DNA of 8,795 bases from Cyanobacteria bacterium UBA8156 (GTDB lineage Bacteria > Cyanobacteriota > Cyanobacteriia > Pseudanabaenales > Pseudanabaenaceae). The translations under genes were made by a program, and so were the position numbers. The DNA lies in assembly GCA_003456125.1 (NCBI GenBank), contig DMPD01000080.1, positions 1-8,795 of the forward strand, in the 5' to 3' direction. The notes under the pieces were generated by a model. The model was not told where the DNA came from. It saw only the letters and a list, made by a program, of their open reading frames with translations, and did not search any database. Every line of letters begins with the position of its first letter. The first letter of the stretch is position 1. Of this stretch, positions 1 to 6,697 are shown one piece after another.

Positions 1-1428
1 GCCGGCGGCTGCGGCCCCGGGGCCGGGCGGGGGGTGGTCCCCTTGTGGTGGGGGGGGGGGGGGGGGGGCCTCCTCTGGGGACTGGGCTACCACGGTACGG
101 CTCTGTTTTGGCTGACGGGGCTGCATCCCATGATGTGGTTGGGTCTGAGTTGGCCCGCCAGTCTGGCGATCGCCCTGGGGGCCTGGCTGGTGGTGACCCT
201 CTGGGGCGCGGCTTTGACCACTTTGTGGGGTTGGTTTTTGGCCCGCATCCCGCGCGATCGCCTCGCGATCGGCATTGCGTTGTTTGGCAGCCTGGAAGTG
301 CTGTGGGGGTATGGCCCGCTGTATTGGACTGCCTTGAGTCTCACCCAAAGCCCCGGCAACCTGTGGGCTTTGCAGTGGGGACGGTTATCGGGCCCCCAAA
401 CCCTGACCACGGTGCTGCTGTTGGTGGGCGGTTGCCTGTACCACCTACCGACTTGGCCCCGCTCCCAACGTTGGTACCGACTGGGGGCCATGGGGGTGCT
501 GCTGCTGGGTTTGATCGGATATGGGGCGGGGGCGGCCAACCCCGCACATTCTGCTCGGAGCGATGGCCTCCCCCTCCAAGTGGGCTTGATTCAGCCCAAC
601 ATCCCCAACCCGATCAAGTTTCGGGAAGCAGGCTTGACGGCCGCCCTCGATCGCCACGTGCAGGGCTACCAAACCCTTTCCCAGCAAGGCGTGGATTTTG
701 TCTTGACCACCGAAGGGGCCTTTCCCTTTGCCTATCCCCGGCCCTCGGTTTGGCGGGAACCCCTGGATCGGGCGATCGCCACTTTGGGTACCCCCATCTG
801 GCTCGGCAGTTTTGGCGAGACGGCCCAAGGCCTCACCAATTCGCTGTTTTTGCGCCAAGGTCGTCAAACCACCGCCCGCTACGACAAAGTGCGTTTGGTG
901 CCCCTCGGCGAATACATCCCCGGTCAACGGTGGTGGGGGCGCTGGGTGCAACGGTTGTCCCCGTTGAGTGCCGATACCGTGCCGGGCGATCGCCGCCAAC
1001 GGGTGGATACCCCCTGGGGCCGGGTCATCTTTTTGCTGTGTTACGAATCGGCCTACCCAGGACGGGTTTGGGTGCAGGCCCGCCACGGCGGCGAGTTTAT
1101 TTTGTCCAGTGCCAACAACGCCCACTATGCCGACACCATGCCCGCCCAACACCATGCTCAAGATGTGGCCCGGGCAATCGAAGTCGATCGCTGGGTGGCC
1201 CGGGCCACCAACACCGGCTACTCCGCATTGATTGCTCCCACCGGTCAAACCCAATGGCGATCGCCCCTCCATCAACCCGCGATCCATGCTGGCAAAATTC
1301 ACCGCCGGCAAACCGCAACCCCCTACGTGCGTTGGGGCAACGGACTCAGCCTTTTTCTGAACATTTGGGCCCTGTACCGGCTGTTTGGCGATCGCGATCG
1401 CTTCCCGTCCTCCCGGCCTACCCCTTAA
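1..1428 (+). CDS. lnt: Apolipoprotein N-acyltransferase (Lnt), 5' partial
   Basis: Lnt transfers a fatty acyl chain from phospholipid to the N-terminal cysteine of diacylated lipoproteins in the cytoplasmic membrane, the last step of lipoprotein maturation. The frame is open from base 1, so the N terminus is lost; a GTG at 34 is only the first start-like codon. Numbering from it (464 aa; E. coli Lnt is about 512), hydrophobic segments lie near residues 13-30, 40-67, 78-100, 119-136 and 148-166. A nitrilase-like domain follows (about 180-425), then a last hydrophobic segment near 433-451. The Glu-Lys-Cys triad is visible: E227 in TTEGAFPF, K285 in YDKVRLVPLGEY and C336 in LLCYESAYPG. NNAHYADTMPAQHH and ARATNTGYSA are family-typical. 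The first 68 bases look corrupted, with an unnatural Gly run at residues 7-12 encoded by 19 G. The stop TAA is at 1426-1428, and the gene is not coupled to the protease downstream. Identification is firm; the N terminus is unreliable. Confidence 0.95.
   Translation, partial: AGGCGPGAGRGVVPLWWGGGGGGLLWGLGYHGTALFWLTGLHPMMWLGLSWPASLAIALGAWLVVTLWGAALTTLWGWFLARIPRDRLAIGIALFGSLEVLWGYGPLYWTALSLTQSPGNLWALQWGRLSGPQTLTTVLLLVGGCLYHLPTWPRSQRWYRLGAMGVLLLGLIGYGAGAANPAHSARSDGLPLQVGLIQPNIPNPIKFREAGLTAALDRHVQGYQTLSQQGVDFVLTTEGAFPFAYPRPSVWREPLDRAIATLGTPIWLGSFGETAQGLTNSLFLRQGRQTTARYDKVRLVPLGEYIPGQRWWGRWVQRLSPLSADTVPGDRRQRVDTPWGRVIFLLCYESAYPGRVWVQARHGGEFILSSANNAHYADTMPAQHHAQDVARAIEVDRWVARATNTGYSALIAPTGQTQWRSPLHQPAIHAGKIHRRQTATPYVRWGNGLSLFLNIWALYRLFGDRDRFPSSRPTP
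50..68. other. Run of 19 consecutive G (probable sequencing artefact)
   Basis: Nineteen G in a row lie inside the lnt frame and would encode WWGGGGGG where Lnt proteins have a variable but not glycine-only stretch. The preceding 49 bases are also abnormally G/C-rich. PLWW just before it and LLWGLGYHG just after it still look like Lnt. Spurious G calls are typical of two-colour Illumina chemistry when signal is lost, and this lies at a contig edge. A natural phase-variable tract is possible but less likely. Confidence 0.75.
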
Positions 1429-1479
1429 AATGGGGCAAAGGCAAGCGTGGTGTGCCGCCCTCGAAATAGACGATTTATC

Positions 1480-1510
1480 GGAACCCGCCCAAGGGAGTAG
1501 GGCGAGTTCC
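1480..1510. terminator. Imperfect inverted repeat between lnt and ctpC (possible terminator)
   Basis: The left arm GGAACCCGCCC (1480-1490) and right arm GGGCGAGTTCC (1500-1510) pair over 11 positions with one C/A mismatch, around a 9-nt loop (AAGGGAGTA). It starts 51 bp after the lnt stop and ends 47 bp before the ctpC start. No T tract follows on either strand, so it is not a textbook intrinsic terminator. It could end lnt transcripts, structure the ctpC leader, or be an operator. The pairing is seen directly; the role is inferred. Confidence 0.45.
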
Positions 1511-1557
1511 CCCAACTGCAGGAACCGCCCCCAGAGGGCCTATGGTAGAGTTAGCCT

Positions 1558-2877
1558 ATGAAGACGGGACGAGCAATGGCTATGGCAAGAGACGGTTTTG
1601 TGTTGACATCGACCGCAGCGCTGACGGCCGCCGTGGCCGTAATTGGGTTTCAGTTGGCCAACCCCAGTGCCGCCGCCTTCCGCAACAGCCCCAAGGAATT
1701 GGTAGACGAAGTGTGGCAGATTGTGAACAGCCGCTACGTTGACCCGTCTTTCAACAAAACCGACTGGCGGCGGCTCCGGGAACAGTATTTGAGCCGCAGC
1801 TATGCTTCCCGCACCGAGGCTTACGCTGCCATCCGGGAAATGCTCCAAAAACTGAACGATCCCTACACCCGCTTCCTCGATCCGGATCAGTTCAAGAGCA
1901 TGCAGATCGACACCTCCGGGGAGTTGACCGGGGTCGGTCTGACGTTGGGGGTAGACGAGACCAGCAAAAAGCTGACGGTGGTTTCGCCGATTGATGGGTC
2001 GCCGGCCGCCAAAGCCGGACTGGCGGCCAAAGACGTGGTGAAATCCATCGACGGTCAGAGTACCGAAGGCATGGACATCAACAAGGCGGTGGCCATGATT
2101 CGGGGGCGGGTGGGTACCCGCGTCCGCCTGGGCATTCAGCGGGGTGAGCGCCAGTTTGAAGTGACCATTGTCCGCGAACGCATCGAAATCCATCCCGTCA
2201 AGGCCGAGGTCCGGCAAACCAGCGTTGGCAAAGTAGGCTACATCCAACTGCGGCAATTCAACGGCAATGCAGCCGCCGATACCCGCCGTGCCGTCGAAGA
2301 GCAAGTTAAATCTGGGGTACAGGGGTTCATTTTGGACTTGCGTTCCAATCCGGGGGGACTGCTGCATGCCAGTGCGGAAATCGCCCGGCTGTGGCTGAAC
2401 AACGCCACCATTGTTTCCACGGTGGAACGGAACGGCGAGAGCGATCGCCTGGTGGCCAATCGCCAGGCCCTCACCAACAAGCCTTTGGTGGTGTTGGTGG
2501 ACAAGGGTTCGGCCAGTGCCAGCGAGATTTTGGCGGGAGCATTGCAAAACAACCAGCGGGCTACCGTGGTTGGCACCCAGACCTTTGGCAAGGGACTGGT
2601 GCAATCGGTGCACTCCTTGGGCGATGGCTCGGGGTTGGCGGTGACGATCGCCAAGTACCTCACCCCAGATGGCACAGACATCAACAAAGCGGGGATCAAG
2701 CCGGATGTGGTGGTGGAGCTCACGGAGGCCCAGCGGGAAAAACTGATTCAGAACCGCAGCGATATTGGCACCAAAGCCGATCCCCAGTATGTGCGGGCGT
2801 TGGAAGTGTTGGAAGCCCGGGTGCGCAAAGAAGGTACCCCCACCGCCCAGACTCGGGCTAATGCCGCCAGCCAGTAA
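1558..2877 (+). CDS. ctpC: Carboxyl-terminal processing protease, CtpC type (S41A family)
   Basis: A serine protease that trims C-terminal tails of exported proteins in the periplasm or lumen. The 439 aa match the usual length of cyanobacterial Ctp proteins. Residues 1-40 form an export signal: basic start, hydrophobic core at about 14-34, and an Ala-rich cleavage region (PSAAA) near 40. The helical N-terminal domain spans about 44-115 (SPKELVDEVWQIV; DPYTRFLDP at 101-109). A PDZ domain spans about 119-200 (SGELTGVGL, SPAAKAGLAAKDVV, IDGQSTEGMD). The protease core follows, with S320 in GSASASE, K345 in TFGKG and Q349. The 25-residue Ser-Lys spacing equals that known for this family's Ser/Lys dyad. 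SGELTGVG, STEGMD and IEIHPV point to CtpC rather than the D1-processing CtpA; the CtpB/CtpC distinction is from memory of family patterns and less certain. ATG 1558 was chosen because it opens the signal peptide; no strong Shine-Dalgarno sequence precedes it. Confidence 0.95.
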   Translation: MKTGRAMAMARDGFVLTSTAALTAAVAVIGFQLANPSAAAFRNSPKELVDEVWQIVNSRYVDPSFNKTDWRRLREQYLSRSYASRTEAYAAIREMLQKLNDPYTRFLDPDQFKSMQIDTSGELTGVGLTLGVDETSKKLTVVSPIDGSPAAKAGLAAKDVVKSIDGQSTEGMDINKAVAMIRGRVGTRVRLGIQRGERQFEVTIVRERIEIHPVKAEVRQTSVGKVGYIQLRQFNGNAAADTRRAVEEQVKSGVQGFILDLRSNPGGLLHASAEIARLWLNNATIVSTVERNGESDRLVANRQALTNKPLVVLVDKGSASASEILAGALQNNQRATVVGTQTFGKGLVQSVHSLGDGSGLAVTIAKYLTPDGTDINKAGIKPDVVVELTEAQREKLIQNRSDIGTKADPQYVRALEVLEARVRKEGTPTAQTRANAASQ

Positions 2878-2900
2878 GCAGGCCGGGAACGGAAAAGTTT

Positions 2901-2925
2901 GACCCCTGGTTTGGTGCTGGGGGTC
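2901..2925 (+). terminator. Weak hairpin after ctpC (possible terminator)
   Basis: GACCCC (2901-2906) pairs with GGGGTC (2920-2925). The stem can extend inward by one G-C and three G-U pairs to a 5-nt loop, giving a 10-bp RNA stem 23 bp after the ctpC stop. No T tract follows. It is offered only as a candidate end of the ctpC transcript. Confidence 0.3.
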
Positions 2926-2947
2926 GCCGCGAGTGGGGGGACACCCC

Positions 2948-2973
2948 TTGGAGGTCGTCGTTGGAGGTCGTCG
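2948..2973 (+). repeat. Perfect 13-bp tandem duplication covering a Shine-Dalgarno sequence
   Basis: TTGGAGGTCGTCG occurs twice head to tail (2948-2960 and 2961-2973) and ends directly against the ATG at 2974. Each copy carries GGAGG. The downstream copy (GGAGG at 2963-2967, 6 nt before ATG) is ideally placed as the ribosome binding site of the Uma2-type gene. The upstream copy is a spare one, 19 nt from the ATG. The strong site also decides the start of that gene. Confidence 0.85.
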
Positions 2974-3566
2974 ATGTTTGCGCCCGTGGCCGAGACTCAA
3001 GCCCATGAGACCCAATCCAACTGGACGGATGCCGCGTTTATGGCTTTGCCCCAAGACGGCGTTCGCTATGAATTGGTGAACGGGGAGTTGGTGGCGATGG
3101 GGAACTCTGGCGCTTTGCACGGCTGGGTTTGCAGCACTTTGACGATCTTGCTGGGAGGATATGTCCGGACGCACAACCTTGGGGTTCTGTTCGATTCCAG
3201 TACCTCTTTCAAAATGAAAAACGGCAATCGCCCGATGTTTCTTTTTTTGCCAAAGAACGTCTGCAAGGTTTCCAGGAATTGCCCGTAGGAGGTGCCCCCG
3301 ATCTTGCCGTAGAGATTCTATCGCCCGGCAATACCTTTGCCGAAATGCACGATAAAGAAATGCACGATAAATTGGTGGAGTACTTCGCAAACGGCACCGG
3401 GTTGGCTTGGCTGCTGCACCCTCAAGAGCGCTACATTTGGGTGTATCGTTCCGCCGTCGAACCGGATCGCCTTCTGAAGTCCGAGGATACATTGACAGGG
3501 GAAGAAGTGGTGCCCGGCTTTGTGCTGGCACTTACCGAGTTGTTCCAACCCTTAGCTTTTTCGTGA
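2974..3566 (+). pseudogene. Uma2/DUF820-family putative endonuclease, frameshifted
   Basis: Uma2 (DUF820) proteins have a PD-(D/E)XK nuclease-like fold. They are very abundant in cyanobacteria, and their cellular role is poorly known. The frame from ATG 2974 reads MFAPVAETQ, then RYELVNGELVAMG and SSTSFKMKNGNR, and ends at TAG 3286-3288 in unrelated sequence. The rest of the family pattern lies in the -1 frame: SPDVSFFAKERL, PDLAVEILSPG, KLVEYF, WLLHPQERYIWVYR, and LTGEEVVPGF up to TGA 3564-3566. A net loss of one base (or 4 or 7) between about 3210 and 3228 explains this; restored, the protein would be about 197 aa, normal for the family. The nuclease residues D (SPD) and E (VEILSP) are present but out of frame with the N terminus. 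EMHDK is duplicated by a 15-bp tandem repeat just after the second motif. A sequencing error is a possible alternative to true decay. Confidence 0.85.
3342..3371 (+). repeat. Perfect 15-bp in-frame tandem duplication inside the Uma2-type gene
   Basis: GAAATGCACGATAAA is present twice in direct succession (3342-3356 and 3357-3371). It adds a second EMHDK to the protein between the VEILSP motif and the KLVEYF helix. Fifteen bases keep the frame. One EMHDK copy is what other Uma2 proteins would be expected to have here. The pattern is that of recent replication slippage. Confidence 0.9.
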
Positions 3567-3576
3567 TAGGGGCAGC

Positions 3577-4653
3577 TCAGGGAGAGGTCACCCGCCGTTG
3601 GGCAGTCAATTTGATCGCCCATTGGATCGCTGCGATCGTGCTGCTGGGATCGGCGATGCCCTGGCCGGCAATGTCAAACGCCGTGCCGTGGTCGGGGGAC
3701 GTGCGCACAAAGGGCAACCCGATGGTGACGTTGACGGCGCGATCGAACGCCAACATCTTCACCGGGATCAAGCCCTGATCGTGATACAACGCCAGGTAGG
3801 CGACGGGGGCTTCGCCGCCCTGGTGCCAGGCGCGGGCCGCACCTACCCACAGGGCATCCGGCGGTACCGGCCCCCACACCCGCCAAGCCGGATTGGCGGC
3901 TTGCCATAGCGCCAAGGTGGGCTTCAGCCAGGTTTCCTCTTCGGTACCGAGATACCCCCCTTCCCCGGCATGGGGATTCAACCCGGCCACCGCCAGGGTA
4001 CCCCCCTCCAGACCAAAATCCTGCCGCAAACTGTCCCGCAACGTGTTCAGTTTGGTGGTCAGCAACATCGGCGTGAGCACCAACGGCACCTGGGACACGG
4101 GAATGTGCACCGTGGCCAACAACACCCGCAAGATCCAATCCGAATGGGGCGATCGCGCCACAAACAACATCCCCGGGCGATCGCTCTGGGTGCGTTCGCC
4201 CAAAACCTCCGTCTGACCTGGATAGGCGTGGCCTGCCGCCTGCCAGCCGGATTTGGCAATGGGAGCGGTCACGATCGCCCCAAAATCGCCCCGCAACGCC
4301 CCATCGATCGCCGCCTGCAAATACTGGAAACTGGCTTCGCCGGTTTGCGCGTTGCCGTGCCCCACCGGAACCGATACCCTCATTCCCACATCCAGCCAGT
4401 TGACCGCTTCGGCCACCACAGCCGAATTTGCAAGCCAGCGCTCGCCAAGGGCTCGATCGCCCACCACCGTAAACCGGATGGGAAACGGCTGGGACTGGCG
4501 CCAGGTAAGCAAGTTTGGGTCAGTGAGGGCCTTGCCCACCACCTCCGGGCCAATGCCTGCCGGGTCGCCCAAAGTCAAGGCAATGGCCAAAGTCGCTGGG
4601 TTTTGGGACTTTGGGGGGCAGGGAGCGGGGGGGCGAGAAAGCGGTGGAGTCAT
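3577..4653 (-). CDS. pdxA: 4-hydroxythreonine-4-phosphate dehydrogenase (PdxA)
   Basis: PdxA oxidises 4-phosphohydroxy-L-threonine with NAD(P) in the cytoplasm; the product decarboxylates to 3-amino-2-oxopropyl phosphate for PdxJ, in the DXP-dependent pathway to pyridoxal phosphate. ATG at 4653 gives 358 aa (E. coli 329). A TTG at 4668 would add five residues (MLHPF) and is less likely. Family similarity begins at LTLGDPAGIGPEV (residues 27-38), so the first 20 or so residues, rich in Pro, are a variable leader. The three metal-binding histidines are all present: H183 (ATVHIP), H228 (LNPHAGEGG) and H291 (YHDQGLIPVK). The H183-H228 spacing of 45 equals that of E. coli H166-H211. FVRTSPDHGTAFDIAG at 315-330 is typical. 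The gene ends 10 bp from the 3' end of the broken Uma2-type gene (convergent) and is divergent from dnaA. No clear Shine-Dalgarno sequence was seen. Confidence 0.97.
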   Translation of the reverse strand: MTPPLSRPPAPCPPKSQNPATLAIALTLGDPAGIGPEVVGKALTDPNLLTWRQSQPFPIRFTVVGDRALGERWLANSAVVAEAVNWLDVGMRVSVPVGHGNAQTGEASFQYLQAAIDGALRGDFGAIVTAPIAKSGWQAAGHAYPGQTEVLGERTQSDRPGMLFVARSPHSDWILRVLLATVHIPVSQVPLVLTPMLLTTKLNTLRDSLRQDFGLEGGTLAVAGLNPHAGEGGYLGTEEETWLKPTLALWQAANPAWRVWGPVPPDALWVGAARAWHQGGEAPVAYLALYHDQGLIPVKMLAFDRAVNVTIGLPFVRTSPDHGTAFDIAGQGIADPSSTIAAIQWAIKLTAQRRVTSP

Positions 4654-4698
4654 AAAGGGATGGAGCAAAAAGAGGCGAGCGCCGGACTTCCATCTTAA

Positions 4699-4712
4699 GG
4701 GGTCGGCACCCC
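4699..4712. other. Short GC-rich hairpin in the pdxA-dnaA intergenic region
   Basis: GGGGT (4699-4703) and ACCCC (4708-4712) form a 5-bp stem with a 4-nt loop; an alternative pairing AAGGGG/CCCCTT (4697-4702 with 4711-4716) is also possible. It lies 46 bp upstream of the pdxA start, in its leader or promoter zone. It may affect either gene or mean nothing. Confidence 0.25.
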
Positions 4713-4794
4713 CCTTTGAATCATCCGCCCGTGCCCCGGCCTAAATATCAAAGAATTGTCAAAATCGAAAAACGCCTGGGCCCAAGGGAGTGGC

Positions 4795-4823
4795 TATACA
4801 GGGTCATGGACTAGCGCTAAGAT
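4795..4823 (+). promoter_or_regulatory. Candidate dnaA promoter
   Basis: A -35-like TATACA (4795-4800, four of six matching TTGACA) and a -10-like TAAGAT (4818-4823) are separated by 17 bp, ahead of ATG 4852. The AT-rich patch 4739-4770 lies just upstream. No DnaA-box cluster was found in the 198-bp intergenic region, so an origin of replication here is not supported. The match is weak. Confidence 0.3.
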
Positions 4824-4851
4824 TGTCTACCCGCAAATTGCGACCGGTACC

Positions 4852-6264
4852 ATGCGAGCGACGACCGTGGACATTTCCGCCGACACTCTCTGGGAAAAGG
4901 TTTTGGAGCAGATGAAGCCCAACATCAGCTTGCCAACCTTTGAAACCTGGCTTAAAACGGCCATTGCCGAGGAGCTGACGGCCGAGCGTTTGGTGGTGCG
5001 AACGACCCACCCCTTTGCCCGGAACTGGTTGACCAAGCACTATTGGCAGCAACTCACCACCACCGTCGCCGACATTTTGGGGTATCCCGTCGAAATCGAA
5101 ATTGTTGCGAATGGTTACAGCCCTCCCGTCCTCGCCACCGCGGCAGCGCTGCCTCTGGCGCCCCCACCCAACAGTGCCGCGCTCGTTTTGGACGAGAGCC
5201 GAGGGCGAGAGTCCCGCACCGCCAGCCTGAATCCCAAATACACCTTTGGGCGGTTTGTGGTGGGGGCCACCAACCGCATGGCCCATGCCGCTGCCCTCGC
5301 CGTAGCCGAATCGCCAGGGCGAGAGTTTAACCCCCTGTTTTTGTGCGGCGGGGTAGGCTTGGGCAAAACCCATTTGATGCAGGCGATCGCCCATTACCGT
5401 TTGGAAATCGATCCCAAGGCCCGCATCTTTTATGTTTCCACCGAGCACTTTACCAACGACTTGGTAACCGCTATTCGCAAAGACAGCATGCAGGGGTTTC
5501 GGGAGCAGTACCGCGACATTGACATGTTGTTGGTGGACGACATTCAATTTATTGAAGGCAAAGAATACACCCAAGAGGAATTTTTCCACACTTTTAACAC
5601 TCTCTACGAATCGGGCAAGCAGATTATTCTGGCCAGCGATCGCCCGCCGGCCCAAATTCCCCGGTTGCAAGAGCGGCTGTGTTCGCGGTTTTCGATGGGT
5701 TTGATTGCGGACATTCAGGCCCCCGATCTCGAAACCCGGATGGCCATTTTGCAGAAGAAAGCCGAATACGAGCATCTGCGCATTCCGCCGGAAGTGATTC
5801 ACTACATTGCCGCCAGCTACACCTCCAACATTCGGGAATTGGAGGGAGCCTTGGTGCGCGCGGTGGCCTACATTTCCATTTCGGGATTGCCGATGACCGT
5901 CGAGAACGTGGCGCCGGTGCTCAATCCCCCCAAAGAACCGATCGAGGTCTCGGCGGAATTGGTGTTGTCGGTGATCACCGAACACTTTGACGTATCGCTG
6001 GAAGATTTGCAGGGCAGCTCGCGGCGGCGAGAAATCGGGCGGGCGCGGCAAATTGCCATGTACCTCATTCGCCAACACACCAACCTCAGTTTGCCCAAAA
6101 TCGGCGAAGCGCTGGGGGGCAAAGATCACACCACCGTAATGTATAGCTGCGACAAAATTGCCCGGTTGCAGTCTACCGATGGCGACATAGCCCAGACCGT
6201 ACGGGTGTTAAGCGATCGCATTTATTTGTTGGCCCAGAATCAAAGTTCCACCCGATCCGCCTAA
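4852..6264 (+). CDS. dnaA: Chromosomal replication initiator protein DnaA
   Basis: DnaA is the ATP-dependent initiator that binds DnaA boxes and melts the origin. ATG 4852 gives 470 aa. Upstream starts in the same frame (TTG 4756) would add an unfamily-like tail. GTG 4867 (before [12 protein letters not shown]) is a real alternative because family similarity begins there. Domain I spans about 6-85 ([27 protein letters not shown]). A short Ala/Pro-rich domain II linker lies around 90-120, and the AAA+ domain III begins at [12 protein letters not shown]. Walker A is GGVGLGKTH (166-174, K172), Walker B is LLVDDIQF (D229, D230) and sensor 1 is ILASDRPP. Domain IV binds DNA through [17 protein letters not shown] and the GGKDHTTV signature (K424, D425, H426). 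All key residues are intact. It is divergent from pdxA, and no dnaN is adjacent in the window, as in many cyanobacteria. Confidence 0.98.
   Translation: MRATTVDISADTLWEKVLEQMKPNISLPTFETWLKTAIAEELTAERLVVRTTHPFARNWLTKHYWQQLTTTVADILGYPVEIEIVANGYSPPVLATAAALPLAPPPNSAALVLDESRGRESRTASLNPKYTFGRFVVGATNRMAHAAALAVAESPGREFNPLFLCGGVGLGKTHLMQAIAHYRLEIDPKARIFYVSTEHFTNDLVTAIRKDSMQGFREQYRDIDMLLVDDIQFIEGKEYTQEEFFHTFNTLYESGKQIILASDRPPAQIPRLQERLCSRFSMGLIADIQAPDLETRMAILQKKAEYEHLRIPPEVIHYIAASYTSNIRELEGALVRAVAYISISGLPMTVENVAPVLNPPKEPIEVSAELVLSVITEHFDVSLEDLQGSSRRREIGRARQIAMYLIRQHTNLSLPKIGEALGGKDHTTVMYSCDKIARLQSTDGDIAQTVRVLSDRIYLLAQNQSSTRSA
5582..5590 (+). promoter_or_regulatory. TTTTCCACA, DnaA-box-like site inside dnaA
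   Basis: An exact match to TTTTCCACA, a form reported for cyanobacterial DnaA boxes, lies within the codons for the conserved EEFFHTF segment just after Walker B. Because the protein sequence there is conserved, the match may be a by-product of coding. It is a single copy, and no cluster was seen nearby. Confidence 0.25.
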
Positions 6265-6270
6265 TCCAAA

Positions 6271-6316
6271 CCCGATCAAAAGCCGATTTTTTCGGGCCAA
6301 ACGTCCGTTTTTTCCC
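6271..6316 (+). terminator. Possible dnaA terminator
   Basis: Shortly after the dnaA stop, CCCGA (6271-6275) can pair with TCGGG, followed about 11 nt later by a run of six T near 6308-6315. The stem is short with a long, partly A-T-pairing interior, so folding is uncertain. Position and T tract suggest a terminator separating dnaA from the three-gene cluster downstream. No convincing promoter for that cluster was found in the remaining bases before 6374. Confidence 0.3.
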
Positions 6317-6373
6317 TGTCGCCGGAAAGCAATGTCCCCTTTACCTTCAGGGATGGTGTATTGCTAGGGCACG

Positions 6374-6697
6374 ATGACCCAACCTTCTCCCTATGCCTCC
6401 CCTCGTCGGCGGGCAGGTTTCGGGCCGCCAGGGCGTACCCACCGTTCGACCCAGATGTTGCATCAAATCGAACAATGGTTGCAGTCCTGTACGGACGACG
6501 AAGCCGATTACTTTTGGCAAGCCACCCGGCAAATGCAGCAGCGTTACCAGCGATTGCGGTTGTTGGGGGACATGGAGGCCTTTTTGGCCACTTGTACCCC
6601 CGCCGAAGCGCTGTATTTTTGGCGTGATTTTACCCACCTGCGGGCTGAATGTGCCCGTCCCGATCTGCCGGATTTTCTAGCCAGGAAACGGTGGTAG
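6374..6697 (+). CDS. Unrecognised 107-aa protein with two internal 35-residue repeats
   Basis: I do not recognise this protein. It has no signal peptide or membrane segment and is probably cytoplasmic and helical. Residues 29-54 and 64-89 are copies of one unit, offset by 35 residues. They share L-x3-E-x2-L-x2-CT-x2-EA-x-YFW, 10 identities in 26 aligned positions, with most other positions conservative (I/M, W/F, S/T, M/L). Residues 1-27 are Pro/Arg/Ser-rich and could be disordered; an alternative start is ATG 6455, at the first repeat. AGGG (6366-6369) lies just before ATG 6374. The TAG stop at 6695-6697 is followed directly by the ATG of the next gene (gap 0), implying translational coupling. 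Two Cys-Thr pairs at equivalent positions (C39, C74) could have a structural or ligand role, which is speculative. The repeat plus the tight junction argue it is a real gene. Confidence 0.75.
   Translation: MTQPSPYASPRRRAGFGPPGRTHRSTQMLHQIEQWLQSCTDDEADYFWQATRQMQQRYQRLRLLGDMEAFLATCTPAEALYFWRDFTHLRAECARPDLPDFLARKRW

Noticed and set aside
45..1469. 474-aa open frame in another plus-strand frame over lnt.
   Set aside because: Its Pro/Gly/Arg-rich translation has no motifs, while the overlapping lnt frame carries the complete catalytic triad.
3241..3249. T TTT TTG slippery heptamer (T7 run 3242-3248) in the Uma2-type gene, in the right phase for -1 programmed frameshifting.
   Set aside because: A shift here joins PMFLF to FAKERL and skips the SPDVS motif with its catalytic Asp. 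The homology switch lies upstream of 3222, so a deletion fits better. No downstream stimulatory structure was seen.
1540..3531. 663-aa open frame on the minus strand across ctpC and the Uma2-type gene.
   Set aside because: It lies antisense to a clear protease gene with intact motifs. Its translation is low-complexity His/Gly/Arg-rich sequence with no recognisable domain, and long antisense frames are common in GC-rich DNA.
4654..4851. A replication origin next to dnaA.
   Set aside because: The region has one short AT-rich patch but no DnaA-box cluster, and dnaN is not adjacent. Cyanobacterial dnaA is often not at the origin.
4756..4851. Upstream TTG start extending DnaA by 32 residues.
   Set aside because: The added residues are unlike DnaA N termini, and the candidate promoter lies within them. 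Family similarity begins at DISADTLW.
4804..6129. 441-aa open frame on the minus strand opposite dnaA.
   Set aside because: It mirrors the highly conserved dnaA codons and shows no domain of its own.
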